Below are positions 62,409-64,000 of a stretch of DNA of 64,000 nt, piece by piece. A program made the position numbers and the translations under genes. Position 1 is the stretch's first letter. Every line of letters starts with the position of its first letter. The notes beneath the pieces are model-generated. The model had not been told where the DNA came from. It did not search any database and worked only from the letters and a program-made list of their open reading frames with translations. The stretch comes from DATATV01 sp035551355 (lineage in GTDB: Bacteria; Actinomycetota; Actinomycetes; Mycobacteriales; Pseudonocardiaceae): the NCBI GenBank assembly GCA_035551355.1, contig DASZNF010000013.1, positions 1-64,000 of the forward strand. The letters are read 5' to 3'.

Positions 62409-63711
62409 CCGCCCCGCCGCGGAAACCGCCGCCCGAGCCGGTGAATCCGCCACCGCCACCGCCGAAGCCGCCGCCTCCGGTGCCGGTCCGGCCGGTGCCG
62501 CCGGTGCGGTTCGTGCCGCCGGTGCCGGTGCCCGTGCCGCCGGTCACGGTGACCGCGATCTGGTCACCCTCGTTGAGGCCGGACAGGATCTGCGTGTAGC
62601 CGCTCTGCGTCTGGCCGGTGGTCACCTGGTGCGAGACTTCGGCACCGTTGCTGATCTCGTAGACCGCGGCGTGCCCGCTGTCGTAGTGGATGGCCGCGGT
62701 GGGCACGGCCAGCACGCCGGTCAGCTGCTTGACGATGATGGACACGGTGGCGCTGGCGCCCGCGTACAGCCCGCTGGGGCTGCCGGTCACCGCGATGGTC
62801 ACCGGGTAGCTGGGCACGGTGGAGGAGCTGCTGGCCAGCATCGCGACCGAGCTGATCGTGCCGTACACCGGGGTGGTCGCGCCGTCCGGCGTGATCACCG
62901 CCTGGTCGCCGGTCTTGACCTGGCCGACCTCGGTGTCGTCCACGCTGGCGTTGACCAGGTAGGCGCCGGTGGAGATGACCACGATCTGCGTGCTGGAGCT
63001 GGACGAGGACGACGACGAGCTGGACGAGGAACTGGAGGACCCGGTCGAGCCGCTGCCCCCGGAACCCGAGCTGCCGGAACCGCTGGAACCGCCGGAACCG
63101 CCGCTACCCGAACCGCTGCCGCCCGAGCCGCCGGAGGAGCCACTGCTGGACGAGGAGCCCGAACCGCCGGAAACCTGTTGTCCCACGGTGAGATCGACCG
63201 AGGCGACGGTGCCCGCGATGGGGGAGGTGAGGGTGGCCTCGGACAGCGCGTTCTGCGCGTCGGTGAGCTGGTTCTGGGCCGCGGTGACCGCGGCCTGGTC
63301 GGCGGCGACCTGGGCCGAGGAGGCGCTGCTGCTCTCGTCGGAGGACACCTTCGACTCGTCGGAGGACAGGCTGGCCTGCGCCTCGGCGACGGTGGCGGCC
63401 AGCGACGCGGAATTGACCGTGGCCAGTGCCTGGCCCGCGGCGATCTGCTGACCCACCGCGACATTCACCGCGGTGACCTGGCCGGACACCCCGAAGTCCA
63501 GGTTTTCCTGCTGGGCCGGCTCGATGGTGCCGGAGGAGGAAACGGTCTGGCGCAAGGTTTGCGTGCCGACCGTGACCAGTCGATAGGCGGGGGCCGGATC
63601 CGACCGGGTCGCCGCCCAGGCCGCCGCCCCTCCGCCGGCCAGGACCACCACGACCACAGCCCCGACGATCACCCGTCTGCGGGTGAAGCGCAGGCGATGT
63701 CTCAACAACAC
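62401..63711 (-). CDS. MacA/HlyD-like periplasmic adaptor with poly-Ser linker
   Basis: A 436-residue adaptor: membrane anchor (about 12-34, RRVIVGAVVVVVLAGGGAAAWA), lipoyl halves GTIEPAQQENLDFGVSGQVTA and LTSPIAGTVASVDLTVGQQV, a short Ser-rich hairpin, and a 60-residue (Gly-Ser)n linker with a run of about 17 Ser (about 185-242) before the barrel domain. Another Gly-rich tail ends it. It is the first gene of the MacAB-like operon and would pair with the adaptor at 57752, so the complex may hold two kinds of adaptor. Confidence 0.82.
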   Translation of the reverse strand: MLLRHRLRFTRRRVIVGAVVVVVLAGGGAAAWAATRSDPAPAYRLVTVGTQTLRQTVSSSGTIEPAQQENLDFGVSGQVTAVNVAVGQQIAAGQALATVNSASLAATVAEAQASLSSDESKVSSDESSSASSAQVAADQAAVTAAQNQLTDAQNALSEATLTSPIAGTVASVDLTVGQQVSGGSGSSSSSGSSGGSGGSGSGSGGSGGSSGSGSSGSGGSGSTGSSSSSSSSSSSSSSSSTQIVVISTGAYLVNASVDDTEVGQVKTGDQAVITPDGATTPVYGTISSVAMLASSSSTVPSYPVTIAVTGSPSGLYAGASATVSIIVKQLTGVLAVPTAAIHYDSGHAAVYEISNGAEVSHQVTTGQTQSGYTQILSGLNEGDQIAVTVTGGTGTGTGGTNRTGGTGRTGTGGGGFGGGGGGFTGSGGGFRGGAGG

Positions 63712-63725
63712 AGGAAAGCCTCTTT

Positions 63726-63772
63726 TAGCTCCGAAACGGCAGCGCGCGGGGATTCCGCGCGCTGCCGAGCTA
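63726..63772. terminator. Strong GC hairpin
   Basis: A perfect 12-bp stem GGCAGCGCGCGG (63738-63749) pairs with 63755-63766 around a 5-nt loop, extended by TAGCTC/GAGCTA outer arms (63726-63731, 63767-63772) with an unpaired CGAAAC. It lies between the stop of the upstream minus-strand gene and the adaptor start, so it may end the former. Confidence 0.65.
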
Positions 63773-63840
63773 ACCGGGGGAGGCTGGAAGTTCCCTGACC
63801 CATTCCTGCCAGTTTGCTGAGAACCGCCTATGGCGTGTCG

Positions 63841-64000
63841 CTATTTGGCCACGATCAGGTAGATCCCGTACGCCACGATAGCCACGCACACCGCGAAGCA
63901 CACGATCGACCCGGCGAACGGGACCACCGCCGAGCCGCCGCTGCCCTCCTCGCGGATCCGGTCGCGACGGGCCAGGCCCAGCACGCCGAAGGAGAACATG
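63841..64000 (-). CDS. Membrane protein, probably partial (C-terminal end)
   Basis: A frame ending in TAG at 63841 encodes a C-terminal hydrophobic helix (about FAGSIVCFAVCVAIVAYGIY) after a basic RRDRIREEG stretch. An ATG at 63999 would make a complete 52-residue single-pass protein, but any ribosome site is outside the window, so a longer gene is equally possible. Function unknown. Confidence 0.5.
   Translation of the reverse strand, partial: MFSFGVLGLARRDRIREEGSGGSAVVPFAGSIVCFAVCVAIVAYGIYLIVAK

Noticed and set aside
62990..63180. A second simple-sequence tract.
   Set aside because: It encodes the poly-Ser and Gly-Ser linker of the first adaptor, in frame, and is not an array or mobile repeat.

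Overview
The window is high-GC actinobacterial chromosome. An S-(hydroxymethyl)mycothiol dehydrogenase gene indicates a mycothiol user. A paired XRE/DUF5753 regulator and DUF397 protein, F420-type luciferase-like oxidoreductases, frequent GTG/TTG starts, twin-arginine exported hydrolases and many GntR, DeoR, IclR, LacI and TetR regulators fit a soil filamentous actinomycete, perhaps Pseudonocardiaceae-like; this is inference, since no rRNA or other marker gene is present. I see no tRNA, rRNA, CRISPR array, insertion sequence or prophage. The dominant theme is uptake and oxidative breakdown of plant sugars.

Layout. 1-1.8 kb: DUF397/XRE pair and an alpha/beta hydrolase. 1.9-6.7 kb: a B-lectin/SUKH protein, a luciferase-like oxidoreductase, an alditol oxidase and a TetR regulator with a large operator. 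6.7-11.8 kb (minus): polyol/sugar operon of DeoR regulator, binding protein, two permeases and a zinc dehydrogenase. 12.2-18.1 kb: secreted glycosidases GH3, GH29 (alpha-L-fucosidase) and GH12, with a FadR-type GntR regulator. 18.2-22.7 kb: a cut-down MFS gene, an unknown anchored protein and a large SF1 helicase-nuclease; this is the best candidate for an undescribed, perhaps defensive, unit. 22.7-30.3 kb (minus): an L-fucose operon with fuconate dehydratase, SDR dehydrogenase, ribose-type ABC importer, L-fucose dehydrogenase-like aldo/keto reductase and lactonase. 30.5-38.8 kb: acetyltransferase, Na+/H+ antiporter, two-RCK ion channel-like protein, malate dehydrogenase, ABC exporter, LacI regulator. 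38.8-49.5 kb: a second sugar ABC importer with secreted mutarotase, zinc dehydrogenase, IclR regulator, enolase-superfamily dehydratase, FadR regulator and SMP-30 lactonase. 49.6-55.4 kb: a non-phosphorylative sugar-acid branch (IlvD/Edd dehydratase, DapA-like enzyme, semialdehyde dehydrogenase) with LysE exporter and divergent GntR. 55.5-57.7 kb: mycothiol-dependent formaldehyde dehydrogenase, cupin and crotonase. 57.7-63.7 kb: a MacAB-like operon with two adaptors and a DUF5666 lipoprotein.

How the parts work together. Secreted fucosidase would release L-fucose, the ABC system imports it, and dehydrogenase, lactonase, dehydratase and SDR take it toward diketo-deoxyfuconate; the final hydrolase is not here. 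The fucosidase promoter region and the fucose operon promoter region share the core CATCCGATG, which suggests one regulator, possibly the GntR at 16.7 kb. Likewise the second sugar importer and the FadR regulator at 47.9 kb have nearly identical promoter-operators built on AATCAT-N3-ATGATT. The genes at 44-55 kb together could carry a pentose or uronate through a lactone and acid to 2-oxoglutarate. Strong hairpins separate several of these units.
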